5,725 nucleotides of DNA from Pseudomonadota bacterium (GTDB lineage Bacteria > Pseudomonadota > Alphaproteobacteria > Acetobacterales > Acetobacteraceae). A model generated the notes under the pieces. That model worked only from the letters and a program-made list of their open reading frames with translations. It was not told where the DNA came from and made no database searches. The stretch lies in NCBI GenBank assembly GCA_021845835.1, contig JAJZVE010000335.1, positions 1-5,725 on the forward strand, in the 5' to 3' direction. Shown piece after piece: positions 1-5,725 of this stretch. Positions within the stretch are counted from its first letter, which is position 1. Every line of letters begins with the position of its first letter. A program made the position numbers and the translations under genes.

Positions 1-300
1 AGCCTCGGCTCCGGCCGCGTTGCGCCAGTTGCGGCGCACCCAGCCGGTGTGCCAGCGGGTAATGCCGTTGCGCACGTACTCGCTGTCGGTGTGCAGCACG
101 ACACGGCATTTGCGCGTCAGCGCCTCCAGGGCCGCGCAGGCGGCGGTCAGCTCCATGCGGTTGTTGGTGGTCGCCGGCGCGGCGCCGGAGAGTTCCCGCT
201 CCACGCCGCCGTAGCGCAGCACGGCGCCCCAGCCGCCGGGGCCTGGGTTGGGCCTGGCGCCGCCATCGGTCCACACCTCCACCACGCCTTCAGAGGCCAT
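1..300 (-). CDS. rnhA: Ribonuclease HI, N-terminal 100 residues (cut by window edge)
   Basis: RNase HI cleaves the RNA strand of RNA-DNA hybrids in the cytoplasm, removing R-loops and primers. Translation from the ATG at 300-298 gives 100 codons with no stop before the left edge. The family signature is clear: [20 protein letters not shown] at residues 9-28, NNRMELTAA at 46-54, [12 protein letters not shown] at 69-80 and GWVRRNW at 86-92. Three of the four metal-binding acidic residues are visible as D12, E50 and D72. The last aspartate and the catalytic-loop histidine would lie beyond base 1. E. coli RNase HI has about 155 residues, so roughly two thirds is present. The start codon lies inside the end of thrB (the overlap reads ATGGCCTCTGA, with the thrB stop at 292-290), which suggests translational coupling. 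The start fits the normal family N-terminus, with the first catalytic Asp near residue 10. The identification is secure; whether the gene is intact beyond the edge cannot be seen. Confidence 0.95.
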   Translation of the reverse strand, partial: MASEGVVEVWTDGGARPNPGPGGWGAVLRYGGVERELSGAAPATTNNRMELTAACAALEALTRKCRVVLHTDSEYVRNGITRWHTGWVRRNWRNAAGAEA

Positions 301-1261
301 AGGCGGACACGTCCCGGGCGGCGAGGTGGAAGCGCAGGCGGCGGACGTAGTCGCGCGGGTCCTTGCGCGTCACCAGCGCGCCCGGCGGCGTGTGGACCCA
401 GTCATACAGCCGCGTCAGCGCGAAGCGGATCGCCGCCCCCTGCGCCAGCACCGGCAGCGCCGCCAGCTCCGCCGCCGACAGCGGCCGCCGCGCGGCATAG
501 GCGCCGAGCAGGGCGCGCGCCTTGGTGACGTTGAAGCCCAGGTCCGGCTCGAAGCACCAGGCGTTCAGGCACACCGCCACGTCGTAGGCAAAGAGGTCGG
601 TAGCGGCGAAATAGAAGTCGATCAGGCCGGACACCTCGCCGCCAAGGAAGAACACGTTGTCGGGAAACAGGTCGCCGTGGATGTGGCCACGCGGCAGGTC
701 GTGCGGCCAGGCGGGCACGATCCGGGCCAGCGCCGCCAGCAATTCGTCCGCCAGGCCCGGCGACAGCGCCTCCGCCGCCGCGCCGCCGTCCGCCAGCGCG
801 CGCGCCAGCAGCGGCGCCCAGCCGTCCGGGCCGAGCGCGTTGCGGCGGTGCTGCGGATAGTCGGCGCCGGCCAGGTGCAGTTGCGCCAGCGCCGTCCCCA
901 CCGGCCCGCAATGCGCGAGCCGCACCGTGCGCGGCCACACGCCGGGCAGGAAGGTGGTGATCGCCGCGTGCCGGCCGCTCAGCAGCCGCAGCGCCGCGCC
1001 GTCGCGGCCATGCACCGGGCGCGGGCAGGACACGCCGCGCGCCGCCAGATGCGCCATCAGGCCGAGGAAATACGGCAGCTCGGCCGGATCGACGCGCCTC
1101 TCGTACAGCGTCAGGATGAAATCGCCGCGGCTCGTCCGGAGGTTGTAGTTGGAGTTCTCCACCCCCTCGGCGATGCCGCGGAAGGCGATCAGCTCGCCCA
1201 GGTCGTACTCGGCCAGGAAGGCGCGGAGCGCGTCGTCGGACACTTCGGTATAGACGGCCAT
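290..1261 (-). CDS. thrB: Homoserine kinase, aminoglycoside-phosphotransferase-fold type (ThrB)
   Basis: This enzyme phosphorylates L-homoserine with ATP to O-phospho-L-homoserine, the step before threonine synthase, in the cytoplasm. The 323-residue product has the choline/aminoglycoside kinase fold used by many alphaproteobacterial and pseudomonad ThrB proteins, not the GHMP-kinase fold of E. coli ThrB. Visible landmarks are the N-terminal [12 protein letters not shown], a nucleotide-loop-like segment GVENSNYN (residues 33-40), the catalytic-loop motif [13 protein letters not shown] (193-205; likely catalytic D197, and N202) and the metal-binding LIDFYFA (213-219; D215). The start chosen is the ATG at 1261-1259. 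A purine-rich GAGGGGG lies just upstream, the N-terminus matches the family, and the length is close to the usual 320 or so. A TTG 24 codons upstream keeps the frame open but would reach into the divergent gene. The 3' end overlaps rnhA by 11 nt, so the two are probably co-transcribed. In many alphaproteobacteria ispH precedes thrB; here a divergent lipoprotein gene does. Confidence 0.94.
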   Translation of the reverse strand: MAVYTEVSDDALRAFLAEYDLGELIAFRGIAEGVENSNYNLRTSRGDFILTLYERRVDPAELPYFLGLMAHLAARGVSCPRPVHGRDGAALRLLSGRHAAITTFLPGVWPRTVRLAHCGPVGTALAQLHLAGADYPQHRRNALGPDGWAPLLARALADGGAAAEALSPGLADELLAALARIVPAWPHDLPRGHIHGDLFPDNVFFLGGEVSGLIDFYFAATDLFAYDVAVCLNAWCFEPDLGFNVTKARALLGAYAARRPLSAAELAALPVLAQGAAIRFALTRLYDWVHTPPGALVTRKDPRDYVRRLRFHLAARDVSAYGL

Positions 1262-1332
1262 GCCCCCTCGGCGGCGGTTGTGCGGAGGGTGGCGATGCCC
1301 TATCCGGGGCGCCGCCGCAACCGGAGTCGTCA
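1262..1332. promoter_or_regulatory. Divergent intergenic region between thrB and the lipoprotein gene
   Basis: These 71 nt must hold the start signals for both the leftward thrB-rnhA pair and the rightward lipoprotein gene, unless thrB is read from a distant promoter. On the plus strand a weak sigma70-like pair can be drawn: TTGTGC at 1278-1283 and TATCCG at 1301-1306, spaced 17 nt, each matching three of six consensus bases. It would leave a leader of about 20 nt. The lipoprotein ribosome site GGAG (1323-1326) lies 6 nt before the ATG at 1333. On the minus strand the purine run GAGGGGG abuts the thrB ATG. I see no convincing minus-strand promoter or operator. The region is certain as a spacer, but the promoter boxes are only a guess. 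Confidence 0.35.
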
Positions 1333-1881
1333 ATGTCCCCGCGTTCGCTTCGCCTGCCGCACGCTGCCCTGGCGGTCGCAGCCCTGCTGCCGCTCGCCGG
1401 CTGCAGCAGCGGGCAGAAGAAGGTCGCGCCCGTCTGTCCGCAGCTCTCGTTGCTGCAGGACGCCGTCGACCTCACCCGCTTCTCTGGCCCGCCGGACGCG
1501 CCGCAGGACGCACGCACCCTCGTGCTGGCCGCGCGCATCGCGGCCGTGCCGGCGAAGTGCGAGGACGGCGCGCCGGGCGAGGTGCGCGCGCGGCTGACCG
1601 TGCTGGCGCAGCTGCGCCGCGGCCCGGCCGCCGCCGGCGACACCGCGCAGGTGCCGTATTTCATCGCCGTGACCGAGGGCGACCAGGTGTTGAGCGAGCA
1701 CGACCATATGCTCGGCGTGAAATTCCCGCCCAATGCCGATCAGGTCACGGCGACCGGCGGCGAGGTGGTGCTCAACCTGCCGGTGACCAAGACCAGGACA
1801 GCCGCTGCCTATCACCTTTATGTCGGGTTCCGGCTGACACCGGCAGAGCTTGCCTACAATCGCCAGACCCACCCGGACTGA
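1333..1881 (+). CDS. Putative conserved lipoprotein of unknown function
   Basis: The 182-residue product begins with a short basic N-terminus, a hydrophobic stretch (about residues 11-22) and the lipobox LAGC with the acylated cysteine at C24. It is therefore predicted to be exported and lipid-anchored in the cell envelope. The residues after C24 are SSGQKK, with no Asp at +2, so in enteric terms it would go to the outer membrane. The mature part has two further cysteines (C35 and C76) that could form a disulfide, a PYFIAV segment near the middle, and a conserved-looking C-terminus VGFRLTPAELAYNR. From memory this resembles a family of uncharacterised alphaproteobacterial lipoproteins sharing CP...DA..LT.F near the N-terminus and VGF.LTP.ELAYNR at the end. 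I cannot name it or give a function. GGAG at 1323-1326 with 6-nt spacing supports the start. It is divergent from thrB and followed by the gcv leader, so it seems to be a single-gene unit. No U-tract terminator is seen after it. Confidence 0.85.
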   Translation: MSPRSLRLPHAALAVAALLPLAGCSSGQKKVAPVCPQLSLLQDAVDLTRFSGPPDAPQDARTLVLAARIAAVPAKCEDGAPGEVRARLTVLAQLRRGPAAAGDTAQVPYFIAVTEGDQVLSEHDHMLGVKFPPNADQVTATGGEVVLNLPVTKTRTAAAYHLYVGFRLTPAELAYNRQTHPD

Positions 1882-1944
1882 TGTGACCGCAATGCCGGTT
1901 GCATGAGTTTCGGCTTTGCGTCATGCTCGGCGCCGTTCGCACAG
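1882..1944 (+). promoter_or_regulatory. Spacer after the lipoprotein gene; probable site of the gcv operon promoter
   Basis: These 63 nt between the lipoprotein stop and the first riboswitch helix hold no gene. Because the riboswitch must be transcribed from its 5' side, the gcv promoter should lie here or upstream, unless the operon depends on read-through from the lipoprotein gene. The best sigma70-like pair I can draw is TTGCAT (1899-1904) and CATGCT (1922-1927), spaced 17 nt, each with only three of six consensus matches. It would place transcription start near 1934, about 10 nt before the riboswitch. A very short inverted repeat, GCAA...TTGC (1889-1902), lacks a following T-run and is not a credible terminator. 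Confidence 0.3.
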
Positions 1945-2125
1945 CCCCCGTGCGGGAGAGCGCAGGCCGCCAGCCTGCCGCCGAAGGCGCAACCGGCCCC
2001 CGGAAACGCTCAGGCACCCAGGACCGCGACGGGGGGGCGAGCCTCTGGAAAGCCGGCGCACCACCGCGCCGCACCGACGGAGTAAGGGCGGTCCCGCCCG
2101 AATCTCTCAGGTTCCGCGACAGAGG
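1945..2125 (+). ncRNA. Tandem glycine riboswitch (two aptamers) in the gcvT leader
   Basis: Two consecutive glycine aptamers can be read directly. Aptamer 1 (about 1945-2035) has P1 formed by CCCCCGT (1945-1951) and ACGGGGG (2029-2035), P2 by GAGCG (1958-1962) and CGCTC (2007-2011), the conserved core GCCGAAGGCGCAA (1980-1992), and CTCAGGCA after P2. Aptamer 2 (about 2042-2125) has P1 formed by CCTCTG (2042-2047) and CAGAGG (2120-2125), the core CACCGACGGAGTAAG (2072-2086), and CTCTCAGG (2104-2111). Its P2, G2048-G2052 with C2104-C2108, contains one A-C mismatch. The linker between aptamers is only about 6 nt, as is normal for tandem glycine riboswitches. Both aptamers carry CCGCGAC before the closing strand. 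This RNA class (Rfam glycine riboswitch) typically sits before gcvT and activates the operon when glycine is abundant; here it ends 66 nt before the gcvT start. The identification is firm; the exact ends and pairing were assigned by eye. Confidence 0.95.
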
Positions 2126-2191
2126 GGGGCGCGATCGGTCAGCCGCAGGCGTTGCGGCCGGCAGGTCGTTCCCTCAACCGCGGAGCCACAC
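2126..2191 (+). promoter_or_regulatory. Riboswitch expression platform and gcvT ribosome binding site
   Basis: The segment between aptamer 2 and the gcvT GTG contains a hairpin GCCGCA-GGCGT-TGCGGC (2142-2158) and the Shine-Dalgarno GGAG (2182-2185), 6 nt before the GTG at 2192. The sequence CGCGGAGCC (2179-2187), which includes the ribosome site, is complementary to GGTTCCGCG (2110-2118) at the 3' side of aptamer 2: nine contiguous pairs, one of them G-U. The upstream strand includes the GG of the conserved CAGG of the aptamer, so this pairing and the ligand-bound fold exclude each other. No T-run follows the hairpin, so a transcription terminator is unlikely. I infer a translational on-switch. 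The complementarity is seen in the sequence; the regulation is not tested. Confidence 0.55.
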
Positions 2192-3316
2192 GTGCCAATC
2201 GAGATCGCCCCCGAAGCCCCCCCGCCGCCCAGGGCCACGCCGCTCGCCGCGCTGCATGAACGGCTCGGCGCCCGCATGGTGCCGTTCGCCGGCTGGATGC
2301 TGCCGATCCAGTATCCCGCCGGCATCCTCGCCGAGCACCGGCACACGCGCGCCGCCGCCAGCCTGTTCGACGTGTCGCATATGGGCCAGTTCAGCCTCGC
2401 CGGCCCGCACGCCGACGCGGCGCTGCAGGCGCTTACCGTCGGCGACCTGCTCGGCCTGCGTGACGGGCGGCAGCGCTATACTCTGTTCACCAACGAGGCC
2501 GGCGGCATCCTCGACGACCTGATGGTGGCGCGGCTGGCCGGCCGGCTGCATCTGGTGGTGAACGCCAGCCGCACCGCACACGACCTGACCCTTATCGAGA
2601 CGCATCTGCCGGCCGGCATCGCCGTCACGCACCACCGGGACCGCGCGCTGCTGGCGCTGCAAGGCCCGCGTGCCGCCGCGGCGCTGGCCGCCATCGCCCC
2701 GGACGCGGCGGCGCTGCGCTTCATGGACGCGGCCGAGCTGACGGTCGCCGGCGTGCGGGCGATCGTCAGCCGCTCCGGCTATACCGGCGAGGACGGGTTC
2801 GAGATTTCGCTGCCGGCCGCGGACGCCGAGGAACTGGCCACGCTGCTGCTCGCCGACCCGGACGTGCAGCCGGCCGGCCTGGGCGCGCGCGACAGCCTGC
2901 GGCTGGAGGCGGGGCTGCCACTGTACGGCCACGACATCGACGAGCTGACCACGCCGGTGGAAGCCGGCCTGACCTGGACCATCGGCAAGCGCCGCCGCCT
3001 CGACCGGGATTTTCCCGGCGCGGAGGCGATCCGCGACCAGCTCGACCACGGCGCGACGCGCCATCGCGTCGGCCTGCTGGTGGAGGGGCGCAGCCCCGCC
3101 CGCGCCGGCGCCAACCTGGTGGCGGCCGACGGCACGGCGGCGGGCAGCGTCACCTCCGGCACGTTCGCGCCGACGCGGGAGGCCTGCATCGCCATGGCCT
3201 ATCTGCGCCGCGACCTGGCCGCCGACGGCACCGAGGTGTTCGCGCTGCTGCGCGGCAAGCCGGTGGCCGCCCGCGTCGTCCCCCTGCCCTTCGTCCCGCA
3301 CCGCTATCCAAGCTGA
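2192..3316 (+). CDS. gcvT: Aminomethyltransferase, glycine cleavage system T-protein
   Basis: GcvT takes the aminomethyl group held on the lipoyl arm of GcvH and passes the methylene to tetrahydrofolate, releasing ammonia, in the cytoplasm. The 374-residue product spans the usual length of the family (E. coli about 364). Recognisable segments are [13 protein letters not shown] (residues 29-41), FDVSHMGQF (59-67), GILDDLMV (105-112, containing the aspartate pair expected at the folate/catalytic site), [12 protein letters not shown] (194-205) and [17 protein letters not shown] (232-248). The frame stays open for 92 codons upstream, but that stretch is the riboswitch. The GTG at 2192 is chosen because GGAG sits 6 nt upstream and the family-like sequence begins soon after. 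A proline-rich tail (residues 7-13) precedes the conserved [15 protein letters not shown]. It is first in the gcvT-gcvH-gcvP operon, 12 nt before gcvH, and is probably controlled by glycine through the riboswitch. No key motif looks broken. Confidence 0.96.
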   Translation: MPIEIAPEAPPPPRATPLAALHERLGARMVPFAGWMLPIQYPAGILAEHRHTRAAASLFDVSHMGQFSLAGPHADAALQALTVGDLLGLRDGRQRYTLFTNEAGGILDDLMVARLAGRLHLVVNASRTAHDLTLIETHLPAGIAVTHHRDRALLALQGPRAAAALAAIAPDAAALRFMDAAELTVAGVRAIVSRSGYTGEDGFEISLPAADAEELATLLLADPDVQPAGLGARDSLRLEAGLPLYGHDIDELTTPVEAGLTWTIGKRRRLDRDFPGAEAIRDQLDHGATRHRVGLLVEGRSPARAGANLVAADGTAAGSVTSGTFAPTREACIAMAYLRRDLAADGTEVFALLRGKPVAARVVPLPFVPHRYPS

Positions 3317-3328
3317 TCGGAGCCGCCG

Positions 3329-3703
3329 ATGTCAGAAATCCGCTTCACCACCGACCACGAATGGGTGCGCCTCGACGACGGCATCGCCACGGTCGGCATC
3401 ACCGAACACGCGCAGGAGCAGCTCGGCGACGTCGTGTTCGTCGAACTGCCGGAGCCGGGGCGCGAGGTCGCGGCGGGCGAGGCCTGCGCCGTGGTGGAAA
3501 GCGTAAAGGCAGCCTCCGACGTGTTCGCGCCGCTCGCCGGGCGCGTGACCGAAGTGAACGCGGCGCTGGCCGACGATCCCAGCCTGGTCAATCGCGAGGC
3601 GCAGAGCGGCGCCTGGTTCTTCCGCCTGGCGCCGGCCGACGCAGCCGCGTTCGCCGCGCTGCTCGACGCGGCGGCGTACGCGAAACTGGTGGAGACGGCG
3701 TGA
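3329..3703 (+). CDS. gcvH: Glycine cleavage system H-protein (lipoyl carrier)
   Basis: GcvH is the mobile carrier of the glycine cleavage system: its lipoylated lysine receives the aminomethyl group from GcvP, presents it to GcvT and is re-oxidised by the L-protein. The 124-residue product matches the family length closely. It shows the N-terminal FTTDHEWVR (residues 6-14), [20 protein letters not shown] (22-41) and the lipoylation motif [10 protein letters not shown] (55-64), with the modified lysine at K60. The C-terminal [13 protein letters not shown] segment is also typical. The start at 3329 has GGAG (3319-3322) 6 nt upstream, just after the gcvT stop. The stop TGA shares its A with the gcvP ATG (TGATG at 3701-3705), pointing to coupled translation. 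Lipoylation enzymes are not in the window. Confidence 0.97.
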   Translation: MSEIRFTTDHEWVRLDDGIATVGITEHAQEQLGDVVFVELPEPGREVAAGEACAVVESVKAASDVFAPLAGRVTEVNAALADDPSLVNREAQSGAWFFRLAPADAAAFAALLDAAAYAKLVETA

Positions 3704-5725
3704 TGGACGCGCTCGCCGAGTTCGCCGCACTGGAGCGCGCACCCGGCTTCGTCGCCCGCCATGTCGGGCCGGACGACGGCGACATCGCGGCGATGCTGCG
3801 CGACGTCGGCGCCGCCAGCCTCGACGACCTTGCCGAGCGTGCGGTGCCGGCCGGCATCCGCATTGCGCCGCCCGACCTGCCGGCGCCGCTCGACGAGGCG
3901 GGCGTGATCGCGGAACTGCGGGCGCTGGCGGCGCAGAACGTGGTGAAGCGCTCGCTGATCGGCTGCGGCTATTACGGCACCCACACGCCGCCGGTGATCC
4001 GGCGCAACGTGCTGGAGAATCCCGGCTGGTACACGGCGTACACGCCGTACCAGTCGGAGATCGCGCAGGGCCGGCTGGAGGCGCTGCTGATCTTCCAGAC
4101 GGTGGTCGCCGACCTCACCGGCATGGCGATCGCCAACGCCTCGCTGCTGGACGAGGGAACGGCGGTGGCCGAGGCGGTGCATATGGCGCAGGGGCTGGCG
4201 CGCGCGAAATCCCGTGCGGTCGTCGTCGCCGCCGATCTGCATCCGCAGACGCGCGCGGTGCTGGCGACGCGCGCCGCCCCGCTCGGCCTCGCGCTGGTGG
4301 AGCTCGCGCCCGGCGACACCACCGCGCTGCGCGCCGCCAATCCGTTCGCCGTGGTGCTGCAGTATCCCGGCACGTCCGGCGCGGTCCGCGATCTTTCGGC
4401 GGAGATCGCGGCGGCGCAGGATGTGGGTGCGCTGGCGATCGTCGCCACCGACCTGCTGGCGTGCGCGCTGCTGGCGCCGCCGGGCGAGCTGGGGGCGGAC
4501 ATCGTCGTCGGCTCGGCGCAGCGCTTCGGCGTGCCGATGGGATTCGGCGGCCCGCACGCGGCGTTCCTGGCCACGCGCGACGCCTACAAGCGGGCGATGC
4601 CGGGGCGGCTGGTCGGCGTCTCGGTCGATGCCGCCGGCGCGCCGGCCTACCGCCTCGCGCTGCAGACGCGCGAACAGCACATCCGCCGCGAGCGCGCCAC
4701 CAGCAACATCTGCACCGCACAAGTACTGCTTGCGGTGATGGCCGGGTTCTATGCCGTCTGGCACGGGCCGGACGGGCTGCGCGCCATCGCGCGGCGCGTC
4801 AGCCTCGCCGCGCGACTGGTTGCGGGCGCCGCGACGCGCGCCGGATTCACGCTTCGTCACGACGCCTTCTTCGACACCGTGGCGATCGAGGCGGGCGCGC
4901 GCGCCGATGCGCTGATGCGGGCGGCGCTGGACGCCGGCTTCAACCTGCGGCGCCTGGACGCGACCGGCATTGCCATCGCGCTCGACGAGACGGTGACGCG
5001 CGCGGAACTGGCGCGTCTGTGCCAGGTGCTGGGCGCGCCGGCGGCGGACGCGCCGGCCGCGATCCCGGCGCCGCTGCTGCGCGAATCGCCGTTCCTGCGC
5101 GCGCCGGTGTTTTCCGGGCATCGCAGCGAGCACGCCATGCTGCGCTTCCTCAGGCGGCTGGAGGAACGCGACATCGCGCTCACGCGCAGCATGATCCCGC
5201 TCGGCTCCTGCACCATGAAGCTGAACGCGACGACGGAGATGCTGCCTGTCACCTGGCCGGAATTCGCCGACCTGCATCCGTTCGCGCCGGCCGATCAGAC
5301 CGCCGGTTCGCGCGCGCTGGCCGCGCGGCTCGCGTCCTGGCTCGGCGCGATCACCGGATTGCCCGCGGTGTCCTTGCAGCCGAACGCCGGCAGCCAGGGC
5401 GAATATGCCGGCCTGCTGGCGATCCGCGGCTGGCACGCAGCGCGCGGCGACGCCGGCCGCGACGTGTGCCTGATCCCCGCCAGCGCGCACGGCACCAACC
5501 CGGCGAGTGCGGCGATGGCTGGCCTGCGCGTCGTCGTTGTCGGCTGCGATCATGACGGCAACGTCGATCTCGCCGATCTGCGCGCCAAGGCGGCGCAGTA
5601 CGCCGGGCGGCTGGCGGCGCTGATGGTGACGTATCCGAGCACGCATGGCGTGTTCGAGCCGGCGATCCGCGACATCTGCGCGATCGTGCATGCGGCGGGC
5701 GGCCAGGTGTACATGGACGGCGCCA
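3703..5725 (+). CDS. gcvP: Glycine dehydrogenase (decarboxylating), P-protein, single-chain; first 674 residues
   Basis: GcvP is the pyridoxal-phosphate enzyme that decarboxylates glycine and loads the aminomethyl group onto lipoyl-GcvH. The frame from the ATG at 3703 stays open to the right edge (674 codons plus one base). It has the N-terminal FVARHVGP (residues 16-23), [10 protein letters not shown] (90-99), [15 protein letters not shown] (105-119), [13 protein letters not shown] (146-158), [18 protein letters not shown] (271-288), [13 protein letters not shown] (501-513), HGTNPAS (596-602) and YPSTHGVFE (644-652). The final YMDGA leads into the PLP-lysine region, which in this family lies downstream and is therefore not visible. 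Complete single-chain P-proteins have about 950 residues, so roughly 70% is present. The N-terminal half (PA-like) and C-terminal half (PB-like) are in one continuous frame, so this is the fused form and not the split gcvPA/gcvPB form. GGTGGAG within the end of gcvH (3688-3694) gives a ribosome site 8 nt before the ATG, which overlaps the gcvH stop by 1 nt. Confidence 0.97.
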   Translation, partial: MDALAEFAALERAPGFVARHVGPDDGDIAAMLRDVGAASLDDLAERAVPAGIRIAPPDLPAPLDEAGVIAELRALAAQNVVKRSLIGCGYYGTHTPPVIRRNVLENPGWYTAYTPYQSEIAQGRLEALLIFQTVVADLTGMAIANASLLDEGTAVAEAVHMAQGLARAKSRAVVVAADLHPQTRAVLATRAAPLGLALVELAPGDTTALRAANPFAVVLQYPGTSGAVRDLSAEIAAAQDVGALAIVATDLLACALLAPPGELGADIVVGSAQRFGVPMGFGGPHAAFLATRDAYKRAMPGRLVGVSVDAAGAPAYRLALQTREQHIRRERATSNICTAQVLLAVMAGFYAVWHGPDGLRAIARRVSLAARLVAGAATRAGFTLRHDAFFDTVAIEAGARADALMRAALDAGFNLRRLDATGIAIALDETVTRAELARLCQVLGAPAADAPAAIPAPLLRESPFLRAPVFSGHRSEHAMLRFLRRLEERDIALTRSMIPLGSCTMKLNATTEMLPVTWPEFADLHPFAPADQTAGSRALAARLASWLGAITGLPAVSLQPNAGSQGEYAGLLAIRGWHAARGDAGRDVCLIPASAHGTNPASAAMAGLRVVVVGCDHDGNVDLADLRAKAAQYAGRLAALMVTYPSTHGVFEPAIRDICAIVHAAGGQVYMDGA

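Noticed and set aside
1262..1333. A TTG start 24 codons upstream for ThrB.
   Set aside because: The added residues are not family-like and would use the whole divergent gap; the ATG at 1261 has the expected N-terminus and a purine-rich ribosome site.
248..1597. A 449-codon plus-strand open frame opposite rnhA and thrB and running into the lipoprotein gene.
   Set aside because: It overlaps three supported genes in other frames and its translation is low-complexity (Arg/Gln/Ala-rich).
1889..1902. Short inverted repeat GCAA/TTGC after the lipoprotein stop as a terminator.
   Set aside because: Only four pairs and no T-run.
2142..2170. Hairpin GCCGCA/TGCGGC considered as an intrinsic terminator of a transcriptional riboswitch.
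   Set aside because: The following bases (CGGCAGGTCGTTCCC) contain no run of T, so a translational mechanism is favoured.
1916..2191. A 92-codon in-frame extension upstream of the gcvT GTG.
   Set aside because: The stretch coincides with the tandem glycine riboswitch, encodes Arg/Pro-rich sequence unlike any GcvT N-terminus, and the GTG at 2192 has a well-placed ribosome site.
2174..3301. A 375-codon minus-strand open frame opposite gcvT.
   Set aside because: Same explanation: an antisense shadow of a well-supported gene, Arg/Gly/Gln-rich, with no domain signature.
3304..5691. A 795-codon open frame on the minus strand, antisense to gcvH and gcvP.
   Set aside because: It mirrors two unmistakable plus-strand genes. 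Its translation is rich in Arg, His, Ala and Gly with no recognisable domain, as expected when a GC-rich coding strand is read in antisense, where stop codons are rare.

Overview
The window is GC-rich and densely coding, with the strong G/C bias at third codon positions seen in high-GC Proteobacteria. The gene content suggests an alphaproteobacterium, probably of the Rhodospirillales/Acetobacteraceae type. The main pointers are a homoserine kinase of the aminoglycoside-phosphotransferase fold overlapping rnhA, a lipoprotein that resembles a family I remember from alphaproteobacteria, and a gcvT-gcvH-gcvP operon behind a tandem glycine riboswitch. This taxonomic call is inference from gene content and composition, not from a marker gene.

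Layout. Bases 1-1261 are read on the minus strand: thrB (1261-290) overlaps by 11 nt the start of rnhA (300 to beyond base 1, cut by the left edge). A 71-nt divergent intergenic region (1262-1332) separates thrB from a plus-strand lipoprotein gene (1333-1881). A 310-nt non-coding leader (1882-2191) follows. It holds a two-aptamer glycine riboswitch (about 1945-2125) and a short expression platform with the gcvT ribosome binding site. The glycine cleavage operon fills the rest on the plus strand: gcvT (2192-3316, GTG start), gcvH (3329-3703) and gcvP (3703 to beyond 5725, cut by the right edge). These three genes are separated by 12 nt and by a 1-nt stop/start overlap.

How it works together. 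GcvP (glycine decarboxylase), GcvH (lipoyl carrier) and GcvT (aminomethyltransferase) are three of the four parts of the glycine cleavage system. The fourth, the L-protein dihydrolipoamide dehydrogenase, is not in the window. The riboswitch senses the pathway's substrate. Reading the leader by eye, nine contiguous bases at the 3' end of aptamer 2 (2110-2118) are complementary to the gcvT Shine-Dalgarno region (2179-2187). This suggests a translational switch in which glycine binding frees the ribosome site. The leftward genes serve threonine synthesis (thrB) and RNA-DNA hybrid removal (rnhA).

I found no mobile element, CRISPR array, tRNA or rRNA, and no sign of an undescribed multi-gene system. 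The riboswitch expression platform is the part most worth a second look.
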